64,000 bases of DNA from Saccharophagus sp. K07 (GCF_014336955.1 NZ_QRAI01000001.1:496001-560000), one strand, 5' to 3'. Shown: positions 44,567-55,182, numbered from the stretch's first letter. Program-made: numbers and translations. The notes: generated by a model from the sequence alone, not told the origin.

Positions 44567-44877
44567 GACTCAAACTCCCTTGGCCCCAGATGATTTTGAG
44601 TCTAGTCAAGGCCATACCAAACGAAACGAAATGGCGGAATTCGATCACAAAAAGTTATATGCCATCCGACGAATGGTTCGTTAGGTCGACTTAGCGGAGT
44701 TCGGCGTTCGTCAAATCGTCGCTTTGTGACGCATAAATTTTCGCCAACCGTTTTGGTCGTTGCTTTTTACCCCGCCTCCTCATAGAATTGCGCGCCCTAA
44801 AACCGCCGGCCCTTTTAGGCTGGTATCTCCTTGCCTCACTCCATCAGGGGGAGGCTATTAACCCGTAAGGAGCAAAA
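44567..44877. promoter_or_regulatory. Control region of the rpsF operon
   Basis: This 311-base spacer lies between divergent genes. It contains a good promoter: TTGCTT (44760-44765) and TAGAAT (44783-44788) with a 17-base gap. Transcription would start near 44795, right at a hairpin described separately. The earlier part holds no gene that I can support; a small hairpin CGAA/TTCG lies near 44670. Confidence 0.6.
44796..44819 (+). promoter_or_regulatory. Hairpin in the rpsF leader, candidate S6:S18 binding site
   Basis: CCTAAAA (44796-44802) pairs with TTTTAGG (44813-44819) around a ten-base loop that starts with CCG. Many bacteria have an rpsF leader hairpin with a conserved CCG that the S6:S18 pair binds to repress its own operon. 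Position and CCG agree, but I cannot test the secondary structure. Confidence 0.45.
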
Positions 44878-45318
44878 ATGCGTCATTACGAAATCGTTTT
44901 TCTGGTTCATCCAGACCAATCAGAGCAAGTGCCTGGCATGATCGAGCGTTACAGCTCTGCCGTGACCAGTTCTGGCGGTAAAGTACACCGCCTGGAAGAC
45001 TGGGGTCGCCGCCAGCTCGCCTATCCAATCAACAAAATCCACAAAGCTCACTATGTGCTGATGAACATCGAGTGCACAGAAGAAACTCTGGAAGAGTTGA
45101 CCACCAACTTCCGTTACAACGACGCAGTTCTGCGCAACCTGGTTGTGCGAACCGACGAAGCCGTAACTGGTGAATCCGCCATCATGAAAGCGGAAAAAGA
45201 AAGCCGCGAACGCAAGCAGCGCGCTGAGCGCCGTCAGGAAGAAGCAGCCGCACGTGCGGAAGCTGAAGCCGAAGATGGCGTTGAAGATGACGCTGAATTA
45301 GAGAATGAGGAGGAATAA
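44878..45318 (+). CDS. rpsF: 30S ribosomal protein S6
   Basis: S6 binds S18 in the platform of the small subunit. The 146 residues begin [21 protein letters not shown] and show the [14 protein letters not shown] motif. A C-terminal tail rich in Glu and Ala ([19 protein letters not shown]) makes it longer than the E. coli protein; the acidic tail resembles the polyglutamylated end of S6 in enterics. A strong AAGGAG-like site lies before the ATG. rpsR follows after three bases. Confidence 0.98.
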   Translation: MRHYEIVFLVHPDQSEQVPGMIERYSSAVTSSGGKVHRLEDWGRRQLAYPINKIHKAHYVLMNIECTEETLEELTTNFRYNDAVLRNLVVRTDEAVTGESAIMKAEKESRERKQRAERRQEEAAARAEAEAEDGVEDDAELENEEE

Positions 45319-45321
45319 TCC

Positions 45322-45549
45322 ATGGCACGTTTTTTCCGTCGTCGTAAGTTCTGTCGTTTCTCCGCTGAAGGCGTTAAAGAAATCGACTACAAAGATCTCG
45401 AAACGCTGAAAGCCTACATTTCCGAAACCGGCAAAATCGTACCCAGCCGTATTACCGGAACCAAAGCTCGTTATCAGCGGCAGCTGTCTACCGCCATCAA
45501 GCGCGCGCGCTACTTGGCCTTGCTGCCTTACTCTGACAGCCATCAATAA
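45322..45549 (+). CDS. rpsR: 30S ribosomal protein S18
   Basis: The 75-residue basic protein has the family sequence [21 protein letters not shown] near its start and [12 protein letters not shown]. It partners S6. It sits between rpsF and rplI in the usual order. Confidence 0.98.
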   Translation: MARFFRRRKFCRFSAEGVKEIDYKDLETLKAYISETGKIVPSRITGTKARYQRQLSTAIKRARYLALLPYSDSHQ

Positions 45550-45560
45550 GGGGTGCTGCA

Positions 45561-46007
45561 ATGGAAGTTATTTTGCTTGAAAGAGTGGGCCGTTTAGGCA
45601 CCGTAGGTGACCGAGTCAAAGTGCGCTCTGGTTACGGCCGTAACTACCTTCTGCCCCAGGGCAAAGCTATCACTGCAACTGCCGCCAACATCGCTGCTTT
45701 TGAAGCGCGTCGCGCTGAATTGGAAGCCGCTGCTGGTGAGCGTCGCAAAAACGCTGAAACCCGCGCTGCCAAACTGGCTGAACTGGTTGTTACCATCACC
45801 GCTAACGCTGGTGACGAAGGCAAACTGTTCGGTTCCGTTGGTGCTCGTGACATCGCTGAAGCGGTTACTGCAGCTGGCGTTGAAGTAGCTAAGTCTGAAG
45901 TTAAACTGCCTGCAGGTACTCTGCGTGAAGTTGGTCAGTACGACATCACTCTGCAATTGCATGAAGATGTCGCTCAGACGGTCAAAATCGTTATCGAAGC
46001 TCAATAA
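45561..46007 (+). CDS. rplI: 50S ribosomal protein L9
   Basis: L9 has an N-terminal RNA-binding domain ([29 protein letters not shown]), a long connecting helix and a C-terminal domain ([24 protein letters not shown]). At 148 residues it has the normal length. A terminator follows. Confidence 0.98.
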   Translation: MEVILLERVGRLGTVGDRVKVRSGYGRNYLLPQGKAITATAANIAAFEARRAELEAAAGERRKNAETRAAKLAELVVTITANAGDEGKLFGSVGARDIAEAVTAAGVEVAKSEVKLPAGTLREVGQYDITLQLHEDVAQTVKIVIEAQ

Positions 46008-46054
46008 GTTGAGAGCAGTGGCGGAGACGCCATTTTCTTGACTGGCTAATATTA

Positions 46055-46085
46055 GGGGCACCGGGTTTTCCCGAGTGCCCTTTTT
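46055..46085 (+). terminator. Intrinsic terminator after rplI
   Basis: GGGCAC-CGGG pairs with CCCG-A-GTGCCC, one base bulged, over loop TTTT and is followed by TTTTT at 46081-46085. It separates the ribosomal genes from dnaB, which starts 27 bases later. Confidence 0.8.
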
Positions 46086-46111
46086 CGTTTTCATCGCGGC
46101 AGAAAAGTCCT

Positions 46112-47518
46112 ATGAACCCATTCGATTCTCAGGAAGCCGATTTTTACTCCAGTTCCCCGCCGCCAATGGCGGACGAGCCAGTTCTTCCGCATTCCATCGA
46201 GGCCGAACAGTCGGTTCTCGGCGGCTTGATGCTCGATTCGTCTGCCTTTGACGCCGTCTCCGAAATTGTCGGTCGCAACGACTTTTATAAAGCGGCTCAC
46301 CGGCAGATCTTTGGAGTTATGACCCAACTGCTGGAAGACGGCCAGCCTATCGACGTCATTACAGTAGCGGAAGCGCTCAATCGTCTAGGTGAACTGAATT
46401 CTGTTGGTGGACTGGCCTATCTCACCGAATTGGCCAGTGGGGTGGCGGGCAGTGCAAACCTGCCAGCCTACGCCCGCATAGTGCGCGAGCGCTCGACCTT
46501 GCGGCAGTTGATCGCCGCCGCAACCGAAATCACCAAAGCCAGTTATAACCCAGGTCCATTGGGCGCGGATGAGTTGCTGCAGCTGGCGGAAAAAAAGGTG
46601 ATGGAGATTGCCGAGGAGCGGCCCAAGGACGGCGGTTTTACCGACGTAAACACGCTGCTGAAAGCAGCGGTGGAAAAGATCGATGCCTTGTTCCGGTCGG
46701 ACAGCGATATCACCGGTGTATCCACCGGATTAACCGACCTCAATGCCAAAACGTCCGGTTGGCAGCCGGGTGAATTGATTATTCTCGCTGCGCGTCCATC
46801 CATGGGTAAAACCGCCCTGGCCCTGAACTTCGTCGAGGCGGCGCTTATGACGCAGCCTAAACCTGTGCTGATCTTCAGCTTGGAGATGCCCGCGGACGCA
46901 CTGGTCATGCGTATGTTGTCGGCGATCGGTCGCATTGATCAGGGCAATATCCGCACCGGTCGTTTGACCGAAGAAGACTGGCCGAAGCTGGAAGCGGCTG
47001 CCCGCAAGCTGAAAGACAAGCTGCTGTTTATCGACGATACCGCGGGTCTGACACCCAATGAGGTGCGTGCGCGCACCCGGAAGATCGCGCGGGAATATGG
47101 CAACCCCGGCATGATCATGATCGACTACCTGCAGTTGATGCACGTTGCCGGCAGTACCGAAGGCCGTACGCAGGAAGTTTCGGAAATTTCCCGCTCGATG
47201 AAAGCGCTGGCGAAAGAGTATCAGTGTCCTGTGATTTGTCTGTCCCAGTTGAACCGCGGCGTGGAATCCCGCCCCAACAAGCGGCCTATGAACTCGGATT
47301 TGCGGGAATCGGGCGCGATCGAGCAGGATGCGGACGTGATTTTATTTATTTATCGCGATGAGTATTACAACGAGGAAAGCCCGGACAAAGGCATTGCCGA
47401 GTTGATCATCGGCAAGCAGCGGAACGGTGAAATCGGTACCTGTCGAGCCGCCTTCGTCGGTAAATACACCCGTTTTGACAATTTGGCGCCGGAGTACTTT
47501 CAGCAGTCTTACGAGTAA
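46112..47518 (+). CDS. dnaB: Replicative DNA helicase
   Basis: DnaB unwinds DNA at the replication fork. The 468 residues have the N-terminal primase-binding domain (about 20-120: PHSIEAEQSVLGGLMLDSSAFD) and the RecA-like motor with Walker A ARPSMGKTAL, Walker B MIMIDYLQLM and the late QDADVILFIYRDE-like EQDADVILFIYRDEYY. No intein is present. The rpsF-rpsR-rplI-dnaB order is conserved in many bacteria. Confidence 0.98.
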   Translation: MNPFDSQEADFYSSSPPPMADEPVLPHSIEAEQSVLGGLMLDSSAFDAVSEIVGRNDFYKAAHRQIFGVMTQLLEDGQPIDVITVAEALNRLGELNSVGGLAYLTELASGVAGSANLPAYARIVRERSTLRQLIAAATEITKASYNPGPLGADELLQLAEKKVMEIAEERPKDGGFTDVNTLLKAAVEKIDALFRSDSDITGVSTGLTDLNAKTSGWQPGELIILAARPSMGKTALALNFVEAALMTQPKPVLIFSLEMPADALVMRMLSAIGRIDQGNIRTGRLTEEDWPKLEAAARKLKDKLLFIDDTAGLTPNEVRARTRKIAREYGNPGMIMIDYLQLMHVAGSTEGRTQEVSEISRSMKALAKEYQCPVICLSQLNRGVESRPNKRPMNSDLRESGAIEQDADVILFIYRDEYYNEESPDKGIAELIIGKQRNGEIGTCRAAFVGKYTRFDNLAPEYFQQSYE

Positions 47519-47648
47519 AGCCATTGTCTTACGCAATAAAAGCCACACGTCGTGAACCAGGGCGCCAGCGTTGCGGTTCCCTTGTTGAAACGGCCTGTAG
47601 CTTTTATGATGCGCCGCCGTTTACGGCCCTGTTGCGGAGCGATCAGTC

Positions 47649-48518
47649 ATGCAGATTTTTCACCATATACAGTCAGTGCGCCAGGAATTGCAAAGCCAGC
47701 GAAAGCAGGGCAAGCGCATTGGCTTTGTTCCGACTATGGGCAATCTCCATGACGCCCACCTCGCCCTAGTCAAACAAGCGCGCGAAAACGCCGATGTGGT
47801 TATCGCCAGTATTTTCGTTAATCGCCTGCAATTTGGCCTGAACGAAGATTGGGATAAATACCCCCGCACGCTGGAAGCGGATATCGCCAAGCTGCGTTCT
47901 GTCGGCTGCGATTATTTATTCTGCCCGGAAGAGCAGGAGATCTACCCCAATGGCATGGATACCCAGACGCGCGTCATAGTCCCGACCATGGCGGACATAT
48001 TGTGCGGCGCGAGCCGACCGGGCCATTTCGAAGGCGTTACCACTGTTGTCACCAAGCTGTTCAACATAGTGCAACCGGACGTTGCGGTGTTTGGTCTGAA
48101 GGATTATCAGCAGCTTGCCATTATCCGACGTATGGTGCAGGACCTATGTATTCCCGTAGAGATACTCGCGGGAGATATCGTCCGGGAAAGCGATGGGCTC
48201 GCTATGAGTTCGCGCAACGGCTATCTCACTCCAGAAGAGCGTCCCAAGGTCAATCAGCTTTACCTCACCTTGACCTGGGTGGCGGAGCGTATTCGCGCGG
48301 GCGAGAAGAATTTTGCCGAGCTGGAACAGCAGGCAAAAAAGAAAATCAGCACAGTCGGGTTCCGGCCTGATTACGTCACTATCTGCAACAGCCGCACGCT
48401 CGCGCCTGCGGCTCATGACGATGACGAAATTACCGTATTGGGCGCTATGTATACGCAGGGCGCCAGGCTGATCGACAATGTTTCCCTGTCGCTCGGCAAT
48501 TTAACTGCAGAAACTTGA
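47649..48518 (+). CDS. panC: Pantothenate synthetase
   Basis: PanC joins pantoate and beta-alanine with ATP. The 289 residues have the nucleotide motif [16 protein letters not shown], the [17 protein letters not shown] segment and [11 protein letters not shown]. panD, which makes beta-alanine, follows 158 bases later; panB is not in the window. Confidence 0.97.
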   Translation: MQIFHHIQSVRQELQSQRKQGKRIGFVPTMGNLHDAHLALVKQARENADVVIASIFVNRLQFGLNEDWDKYPRTLEADIAKLRSVGCDYLFCPEEQEIYPNGMDTQTRVIVPTMADILCGASRPGHFEGVTTVVTKLFNIVQPDVAVFGLKDYQQLAIIRRMVQDLCIPVEILAGDIVRESDGLAMSSRNGYLTPEERPKVNQLYLTLTWVAERIRAGEKNFAELEQQAKKKISTVGFRPDYVTICNSRTLAPAAHDDDEITVLGAMYTQGARLIDNVSLSLGNLTAET

Positions 48519-48617
48519 GTTTCGGCGCGCCCCACTTTGGCGCAATAAGCCCACTGTGGCGCGTAACAAGGTCGTCCCAAGAACACAAAACCCGAACGGT
48601 TGCGCTACAATACGCCG

Positions 48618-48636
48618 GCCAAACCTAAGGTTTGGC
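48618..48636 (+). other. Hairpin in the panD leader
   Basis: GCCAAACC (48618-48625) pairs with GGTTTGGC (48629-48636) around TAA. It follows a possible -10 box TACAAT (48606-48611) and lies 40 bases before panD. It may be a weak panC terminator or a leader hairpin. Confidence 0.4.
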
Positions 48637-48676
48637 TAAATTTTGAGCAATGCCGGGTCTGAACCAGAGGTAAACC

Positions 48677-49057
48677 ATGCAAATCACTCTTTTGAAAGGC
48701 AAGCTGCATATGGCGCGCGTGACCCAGGCAGAGCTGTGGTATGACGGCTCCTGTGCGATCGACGCTGACTTGGTCAAGCTTGCTGGGCTGCGAGAGTTCG
48801 AGCAGATCGATATTTATAACGTCGACAACGGTGAGCGTTTTACCACCTACGTGATTCTCGCCAAACCGGGTTCAGGCACTATCTCTATGAATGGTGCGGC
48901 TGCGCGCAAAGTTCAGGTGGGTGATCGGGTTATTATCGCTGCCTACGGTCAGTTCACTGCATCCGAAGCGGAGAATTTCAAACCCAAATTGGTCTACTTG
49001 GGAGAGCGTAACAAGGTTGAGCGAACCTCTGACACGATTCCTGTGCAGGTAGCCTGA
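48677..49057 (+). CDS. panD: Aspartate 1-decarboxylase
   Basis: PanD makes beta-alanine from aspartate. The 126 residues have the self-cleavage site YDGSCAID: cleavage before Ser25 produces the pyruvoyl cofactor. The rest follows the family closely ([22 protein letters not shown]). It lacks a panM-like partner nearby. Confidence 0.97.
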   Translation: MQITLLKGKLHMARVTQAELWYDGSCAIDADLVKLAGLREFEQIDIYNVDNGERFTTYVILAKPGSGTISMNGAAARKVQVGDRVIIAAYGQFTASEAENFKPKLVYLGERNKVERTSDTIPVQVA

Positions 49058-49161
49058 TTTAAATCCTGTCTTGGGGCGCGCTAGCGCCCACTCCGGTTTC
49101 CCTTGTTTTCCGCTAAGATGTTAAGCACATTCCTTCTCATCAAAACAATAAGGGGAACGCC

Positions 49162-51099
49162 ATGTCTGAACGGCATATCTACCCTGTCAACCGTCGCTTG
49201 GCGGCTGCCAGTCATATCAATGCGGAGCAGTATCAAGAGTTGTATCAGGAGTCGATTCGTCAGCCGGAGGCATTCTGGGCTCGCTTTGCTGAAGAATTTT
49301 TGACATGGGAAAAAAAGTGGACCCAGGTCCGCGAGTTCGATTTTCACAAGGGCACGGCGACTTGGTTTCGCGACGGTAAGCTGAACGTTACCGTCAATTG
49401 CATTGACCGCCATCTGGCGACTCGCGGCGATCAAGTCGCGTTTATCTGGGAAGGCGATGACCCGGCGCAGGATGCCAAAATCACCTATCGCGAACTGCAT
49501 TTACACGTCTGTCGTCTGGCCAATGTGCTGAGATCGCGCGGCGTCAAAAAGGGCGATCGCGTCTGCATCTATATGCCGATGATTCCCGAAGCGGCTTACG
49601 CCATGCTCGCCTGCGCTCGCATTGGCGCTATTCACTCCGTCGTCTTCGGCGGCTTTTCCCCTGAATCCCTCAAAGACCGCATTCAGAACTCCGATAGCCA
49701 GGTATTGATCACCGCGGACGAAGGTATCCGAGCAGGAAAAACCATCCCGCTGAAACAAAACGTCGAAAAAGCGCTCGCACATTGCCCGGATGTGCACACG
49801 GTTGTAGTCGTGCGCCGCACCGGTGGAGATGTGCCGTGGAATGAAGATCGCGATCTCTGGTATCACGCGGCGGTGGAAGAAGTGGCGGATTTCTGTGAGC
49901 CGGAAATCATGGATGCGGAAGATCCGCTTTTTATTCTGTACACCTCGGGTTCAACTGGTAAACCCAAAGGCGTTCTGCACACCACTGCTGGCTATTTGCT
50001 GCAAGCGGCCATGACCCACAAGTACGTGTTCGATTATCACGAAGGCGATATCTATTGGTGCACTGCGGATGTGGGTTGGGTGACGGGGCACAGCTATATC
50101 GTGTACGGACCCTTGTGCAATGGCGCAACCTCATTGATCTTTGAAGGCGTGCCTACCTATCCAACTCCCAGCCGCTTTTGGGAGGTCGTCGACAAGCATC
50201 AGGTCAATATCTTCTATACCGCGCCTACGGCCATTCGCGCTTTGATGGGGCAGGGTGATGAGTTTGTTGAAGCCACTGCGCGTAGTTCGCTACGCATCCT
50301 CGGCAGCGTCGGGGAGCCTATTAATCCGGAGGCGTGGGAGTGGTATCACCGCGTGGTTGGCAACGGCCGTTGCCCCATTGTCGATACTTGGTGGCAGACA
50401 GAGACCGGCGGTCACATGATCACTCCGTTACCTGGTGCGATTGATCTCAAGCCCGGATCTGCCACCTTGCCATTTTTTGGTATAGAGCCGGCATTGCTCG
50501 ATAACGATGGCAAAGAAGTGCATGGCGCGGCCGAGGGTAATCTCGTTATCAAAGCGTCCTGGCCGGGGCAATTGCGCACTGTGTACGGCGATCATGATCG
50601 TTTAGTACAGACTTATTTCTCTACCTACCCGGGCTACTACTTCACGGGTGATGGCGCGCGTCGTGACGAGGACGGCTATTACTGGATCACCGGGCGCGTC
50701 GACGATGTTCTTAACGTCAGCGGCCACCGTATGGGAACCGCAGAAGTGGAAAGCGCTCTGGTGCTGCATCCTGCTGTGGCGGAAGCTGCAGTGGTCGGCT
50801 TCCCTCATGACATCAAAGGCCAGGGAATTTATGCCTACGTGACTTTGATGCACGGCATTGAGCCAAGTGATGCCTTGCGCAAGGAGTTGGTAGCGCTATG
50901 CGTGGAAGAAATTGGTCCCATCGCCAAACCGGATGTAATTCAGTGGGCTCCCGGCTTGCCGAAAACCCGTTCGGGCAAAATCATGCGACGCATTCTGCGC
51001 AAAATTGCGGCAGGCGAAATTGATTCGCTCGGCGATACATCCACTCTCGCTGAACCGAGTGTAGTGACCACGCTGATAGAAGGTCGGCAAACGGTCTGA
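49162..51099 (+). CDS. acs: Acetyl-CoA synthetase
   Basis: Acs activates acetate to acetyl-CoA through an acetyl-AMP intermediate. The 645 residues match the family, with the phosphate loop [11 protein letters not shown], the [12 protein letters not shown] motif and the late [15 protein letters not shown], whose Lys is the known acetylation target in this family. Acetate is a common product of pectin and hemicellulose breakdown, which would fit this organism. Confidence 0.97.
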   Translation: MSERHIYPVNRRLAAASHINAEQYQELYQESIRQPEAFWARFAEEFLTWEKKWTQVREFDFHKGTATWFRDGKLNVTVNCIDRHLATRGDQVAFIWEGDDPAQDAKITYRELHLHVCRLANVLRSRGVKKGDRVCIYMPMIPEAAYAMLACARIGAIHSVVFGGFSPESLKDRIQNSDSQVLITADEGIRAGKTIPLKQNVEKALAHCPDVHTVVVVRRTGGDVPWNEDRDLWYHAAVEEVADFCEPEIMDAEDPLFILYTSGSTGKPKGVLHTTAGYLLQAAMTHKYVFDYHEGDIYWCTADVGWVTGHSYIVYGPLCNGATSLIFEGVPTYPTPSRFWEVVDKHQVNIFYTAPTAIRALMGQGDEFVEATARSSLRILGSVGEPINPEAWEWYHRVVGNGRCPIVDTWWQTETGGHMITPLPGAIDLKPGSATLPFFGIEPALLDNDGKEVHGAAEGNLVIKASWPGQLRTVYGDHDRLVQTYFSTYPGYYFTGDGARRDEDGYYWITGRVDDVLNVSGHRMGTAEVESALVLHPAVAEAAVVGFPHDIKGQGIYAYVTLMHGIEPSDALRKELVALCVEEIGPIAKPDVIQWAPGLPKTRSGKIMRRILRKIAAGEIDSLGDTSTLAEPSVVTTLIEGRQTV

Positions 51100-51192
51100 A
51101 GCGCCTTCTTTACAACCCGGGGGCTATTCAAGTAGGGTGCCCGCTCCCATAGATAACTCCCGGGCCGTGCAGGGTTTGGGTAGGAGACAAAT

Positions 51193-51657
51193 ATGAAAGT
51201 TGCAAAAGATTGTGTGGTTTCCATCCACTACACCCTGACGGATGATGGCGGCAACGTTATCGATTCTTCTCGCGGAGGCGAACCGCTGAATTATCTTCAC
51301 GGTGCTGGAAACATCATTCCTGGCCTGGAAAAAGAACTGACTGGTTTGGAAGTTGGCACCCAGAAAAACGTCAAAGTCCAGCCTGCAGAAGGTTACGGCG
51401 AAATCGATGCGGATTTGATCCAGACTCTGCCGCGCGAAGCCTTCAGCGGCGTTGACCAGATCGAAGTCGGCATGGAATTCCATGCGCGCGGCCCTTACGG
51501 ACAGGTTCAAGTGGTTGTTGTGAAAGACGTTGACGAAGATGGCATCACCATCGACGCCAATCATGCTCTCGCTGGCAAGGTGTTGAACTTCGACGTAACT
51601 GTGGAAGCTGTACGCGAAGCCACCGCCGAAGAAATCGATCACGGTCACGTACATTAA
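51193..51657 (+). CDS. slyD: FKBP-type peptidyl-prolyl isomerase, SlyD-like
   Basis: SlyD combines a proline isomerase with a chaperone flap. The 154 residues have the FKBP core at both ends (CVVSIHYTLTDDGGNVIDSS, GAGNIIPGLEKELTGL, ANHALAGKVLNFDV) and the inserted flap domain between. The C-terminal tail is short, with only DHGHVH, so nickel binding is probably weaker than in E. coli SlyD. A terminator follows. Confidence 0.93.
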   Translation: MKVAKDCVVSIHYTLTDDGGNVIDSSRGGEPLNYLHGAGNIIPGLEKELTGLEVGTQKNVKVQPAEGYGEIDADLIQTLPREAFSGVDQIEVGMEFHARGPYGQVQVVVVKDVDEDGITIDANHALAGKVLNFDVTVEAVREATAEEIDHGHVH

Positions 51658-51671
51658 TCGGAACCACCCGG

Positions 51672-51698
51672 AAACGCGAGCATAGGCTCGCGTTTTTT
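51672..51698 (+). terminator. Intrinsic terminator after slyD
   Basis: AAACGCGAGC (51672-51681), loop ATAG and GCTCGCGTTT (51686-51695) are followed by further T. It lies 15 bases after the stop codon. Confidence 0.88.
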
Positions 51699-51856
51699 GT
51701 GAATGCTATCTTAGCTACCTTACCGCAAGGCTTTTTCAACACCTCTGTGCGCAAAGTTTTTTAAAACAGCGCAGTCTGATATCCATATTCCACTGCTAAA
51801 CTGGTTATAAAGCCCTGCTGAATTGCTGCAGCCAGTGTCGCTGCTAAGGAAATTTC

Positions 51857-53221
51857 GTGGAAAAAATCAAACTGGCAAGAATCACACCCGAACACAGCCT
51901 CAATGTTCTTTCTCAGTTGGAAGTTTCACGTTTGGCCAAGGTGAGTGACGCCAAACTGTACGACAATTTTCGCCGTTGTGCCTTGGCTGTATTGAATACC
52001 GGGCAGGAGACGGACAATACCAGTGAAATATTGGAATCCTATAAAGATTTTTCCATCGGCGTGATTGCCCAGGAAAGAGGCATCAAGCTGGAAATTCATA
52101 ATGCTCCAGCGAGCGCATTCGTTGATGGGGAAATGATCAAAGGTATTAAAGAGCACCTTTTTGCGGTGCTGCGCGATTTGGTTTATATCGACAATGAACT
52201 CAAAGAAAATCGCGATATCGATTTTAATACTTCTGCGGGTATTACCAACGGCGTGTTCCACATCATTCGCAATGCCGGCGTTCTGAAGCACAATAACGAA
52301 GTAAATTTGATTGTGTGCTGGGGCGGCCACAGTATTGGCGAAACGGAATATCAATACACCAAAAAAGTTGGCTATGAACTCGGCTTGCGCGGTTTGGATA
52401 TTTGCACCGGGTGCGGTCCAGGTGCGATGAAAGGTCCTATGAAAGGCGCGACCATTGCACACGCCAAGCAGCGTCGTGCGGGCCGTTATCTGGGGATTAC
52501 CGAGCCCGGCATTATCGCTGCGGAATCGCCGAACCCGATCGTCAATCAATTGGTGATCATGCCGGATATTGAAAAACGTCTGGAAGCGTTTGTGCGCACG
52601 GGTCACGGTATAGTGGTATTTCCAGGCGGCGCAGGTACGGCGGAAGAAATCCTTTATATTCTCGGTATTCTGTTAAATCCCGAAAATGAGCAGCTGCCGT
52701 TTCCTCTGGTATTTACCGGACCCGCGACAGCACAAGCCTATTTCCAACAAATTCATGAATTTATTGGCGCTACTCTCGGGCCAAAAGCGCAATCGCTTTA
52801 TAAAATCATCATCGATGATCCAGCCGCGGTCGCGCGTTACATGAAAGAAAAAATGGCGGATGTTCAGGCTTTCCGTCGTCAGGCACAGGATGCTTATTAT
52901 TTCAATTGGATACTGGAAGTGGCGGACGATTTCCAACACCCATTCCGGCCAACCCATGACAATATGCGACAGCTGCAACTGCATCGCCAACAGGCTCCGC
53001 ACGATCTCGCAGCGAATTTGCGCAAAGCGTTTTCCGGTATAGTTGACGGTAACGTGAAAGAGCACGGTATTCGAGCGGTGGCAGAAAAAGGCCCTTACGA
53101 AATCAGTGGCGAAAAAGATGTAATAGGGCCCTTGGATGCGTTGTTGCGATCGTTTGTAGCGCAGAAGCGCATGAAGATCCCCACGCAGGAATATGTCCCC
53201 TGCTACAGAATTGTGAATTAA
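51857..53221 (+). CDS. ppnN: Nucleotide 5'-monophosphate nucleosidase PpnN (YgdH)
   Basis: PpnN hydrolyses nucleoside monophosphates to base and ribose 5-phosphate and in E. coli is controlled by (p)ppGpp. The 454 residues have an N-terminal PpnN-specific domain, the LOG-type Rossmann core (GGHSIGETEYQYTKKVGYELGLRG, FPGGAGTAEEILYILG) and a C-terminal extension. The start is GTG 51857, preceded by AAGGAA. Confidence 0.93.
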   Translation: MEKIKLARITPEHSLNVLSQLEVSRLAKVSDAKLYDNFRRCALAVLNTGQETDNTSEILESYKDFSIGVIAQERGIKLEIHNAPASAFVDGEMIKGIKEHLFAVLRDLVYIDNELKENRDIDFNTSAGITNGVFHIIRNAGVLKHNNEVNLIVCWGGHSIGETEYQYTKKVGYELGLRGLDICTGCGPGAMKGPMKGATIAHAKQRRAGRYLGITEPGIIAAESPNPIVNQLVIMPDIEKRLEAFVRTGHGIVVFPGGAGTAEEILYILGILLNPENEQLPFPLVFTGPATAQAYFQQIHEFIGATLGPKAQSLYKIIIDDPAAVARYMKEKMADVQAFRRQAQDAYYFNWILEVADDFQHPFRPTHDNMRQLQLHRQQAPHDLAANLRKAFSGIVDGNVKEHGIRAVAEKGPYEISGEKDVIGPLDALLRSFVAQKRMKIPTQEYVPCYRIVN

Positions 53222-53270
53222 TGATGTGTGCGGTCTAAGGCCGCACGAAGTGTTTTTCGAGATCTCCGCT

Positions 53271-53855
53271 ATGTCTGATGAAGATCAATTCCAAGCACTG
53301 TTGGGTGACGACGTCAAACCTATAAAAATCGAGCGCCGGGTTGTTATCAACAAAAACGCTGCTGATGAAAAAACGCTGGCACACCGGCGTGAAAAAGCGG
53401 AGAGTGAGGAAATCAAAGCAGACGACCCGCTTGCAGGTGAACCCATCGAAATGGTGGATCCACTTGCTGAACTTTCATTTCGTCGACCGGGTGTTCAGCA
53501 TGGTGTATTCCGCAATTTGCGCCAGGGGAAATATGCAGTTGATGCTCGGCTCGACCTGCACAAAATGAACATAGAGCGTGCACGCCGAGAGGTGTACCAA
53601 TTTATCAAGGATTGTATGCAGAACGACGTGCGTACCGCCTTGATCACTCACGGTAAAGGTGAAACACGTGAGCAGCCCGCATTGTTGAAAAGTTGTGTTG
53701 CCCACTGGTTGCCTCAAATGGAAGAGGTCTTGGCTTTCCACTCTGCGCAAAAACAGCACGGTGGAGTTGGCGCAACTTATATCTTGCTGCGCAAGAGTGA
53801 AAGACAAAAGCAGGAGACCCGCGATAAATTGCTTCGCGCAGACAAAAAATTGTGA
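53271..53855 (+). CDS. smrA: Smr-domain DNA endonuclease (SmrA-like)
   Basis: The 194-residue product (ATG 53271; the frame is open from 53226) has a charged N-terminal half with ADDPLAGEPIEMVDPL and a C-terminal Smr domain with the signature LDLHKMNIERARREV and the THGKGE motif. Smr domains nick DNA or bind branched DNA. It begins 50 bases after ppnN. Confidence 0.9.
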   Translation: MSDEDQFQALLGDDVKPIKIERRVVINKNAADEKTLAHRREKAESEEIKADDPLAGEPIEMVDPLAELSFRRPGVQHGVFRNLRQGKYAVDARLDLHKMNIERARREVYQFIKDCMQNDVRTALITHGKGETREQPALLKSCVAHWLPQMEEVLAFHSAQKQHGGVGATYILLRKSERQKQETRDKLLRADKKL

Positions 53856-53870
53856 TGAAAGGAGTGCTTC

Positions 53871-54287
53871 ATGTTTTATCCAATGTTTGCATTGGTTCTG
53901 CTGACCTTTTTGGTGATGCTGGTGAATGTGACCTGGCGCATCAGGGCCGTAAAAAAGCGGCAGGTATCGGCAAAATATTTTCGTGTATTCGAGGGAGAAG
54001 GGGTTCCGGAATATATCAAGGCCGGAACTCGTCACTACGCCAATTTATTTGAACTGCCAGTTCTGTTTTATGCCGCCTGTATTACAACAATGGTATTGCA
54101 GGCGCAGCAATCACCAGTTCTCCAAGGATTAGCCTGGGCTTTTGTGGCGTTTCGTGTAGTCCACGCATTTATTCATATGACGTATAACAATGTTCTTCAT
54201 CGCATGCTGTCTTTTATGGGAGGCATGGGTGTAGTGATGATTATGTGGATAGTTTTGGCTGTGCATTATGCTTCTAGATCGCTCTAA
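53871..54287 (+). CDS. MAPEG family membrane protein
   Basis: The 138 residues form four membrane segments with a cytoplasmic loop (RIRAVKKRQVSAKYFRVFEGEGVPEYIKAG...) and the NLFELPVLFYAAC signature of bacterial MAPEG proteins. Eukaryotic relatives are glutathione transferases and leukotriene synthases; bacterial functions are mostly unknown. AAAGGAG precedes ATG, and the gene starts 15 bases after smrA. Confidence 0.88.
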   Translation: MFYPMFALVLLTFLVMLVNVTWRIRAVKKRQVSAKYFRVFEGEGVPEYIKAGTRHYANLFELPVLFYAACITTMVLQAQQSPVLQGLAWAFVAFRVVHAFIHMTYNNVLHRMLSFMGGMGVVMIMWIVLAVHYASRSL

Positions 54288-54447
54288 TGAGCGACGAAAA
54301 GCCTTTGGATTTGCAAATCGTTTGGCAGTAAATCATCCAGCTTGTCAGTAATAGCCAGATTACCCTCTCTTGGATACTGCTTGAATGCATCCCCTGAATG
54401 AGAAAATATTAGAGTATTTGCAAGAACCATAAGACTATTTCTGCAAT

Positions 54448-55182
54448 ATGGCCGACACATCTTCCGAATTTGTATTTAAACCGATTGGTATAGTGAAGTC
54501 GTGCTTCACCGAATTGTTCGGCATCCCTCGCCAACCTGGACTGGCTCCGACAGCGGAGGGCAAAATTCTGATTTGTCCTCCATTCGCAAACGAGCAGGCT
54601 TTTGCCGGTTTGGAGGAGTGTAGCCACGTGTGGTTGCAATTTATTTTCCACGCCAACGAAGCAGAGTGGCGACCAAAAGTAAGGCCTCCTCGTTTGGGAG
54701 GAAATAAATCTCTGGGGGTATTCGCCACCCGATCTCCTAACAGGCCTAATCCGATTGGATTATCTGTGGTTGCATATCGAGGATGGTCTAAGGACAACGG
54801 AAATTTTTATATCCACGTGGCGGGCTTGGATTTGTTGGATGGCACGCCGATTTTGGATATCAAGCCATACGTGCCTTACGCTGATGCCCTTGCAAATGCC
54901 TACAATCATATAGCGGCAGAACCACCTGCTTGCCATCCGGTTGTATTTTCCTCGGTGGCTCAGGCCGTTATAGATAAATGGAAGACCGAAAAAGACGCGG
55001 CGGATTTGGAGAGACTTATTCGCGAAATTTTGCAACAAGATCCCAGGCCGAAATATCAGCGCATCGATACAGAGCGCATTTATGGTATGAGTCTGTACGA
55101 TTTGAATGTTCGCTGGCGGTATGTGCCGAATGAAAAAGCGGATTTTTTTATTGAGGTGGTTGAGATAGGCAACAAAGTTTAA
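54448..55182 (+). CDS. trmO: tRNA (adenine37-N6)-methyltransferase TrmO
   Basis: TrmO (YaeB/TsaA) methylates t6A at position 37 of tRNA-Thr. The 244 residues have the N-terminal beta-barrel domain: FKPIGIVKSCF, FGIPRQPGLAP, LEECSHVWLQFIFH and ATRSPNRPNPIGLS, followed by the C-terminal domain. It is a single gene with about 160 bases upstream that hold no other feature. Confidence 0.92.
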   Translation: MADTSSEFVFKPIGIVKSCFTELFGIPRQPGLAPTAEGKILICPPFANEQAFAGLEECSHVWLQFIFHANEAEWRPKVRPPRLGGNKSLGVFATRSPNRPNPIGLSVVAYRGWSKDNGNFYIHVAGLDLLDGTPILDIKPYVPYADALANAYNHIAAEPPACHPVVFSSVAQAVIDKWKTEKDAADLERLIREILQQDPRPKYQRIDTERIYGMSLYDLNVRWRYVPNEKADFFIEVVEIGNKV

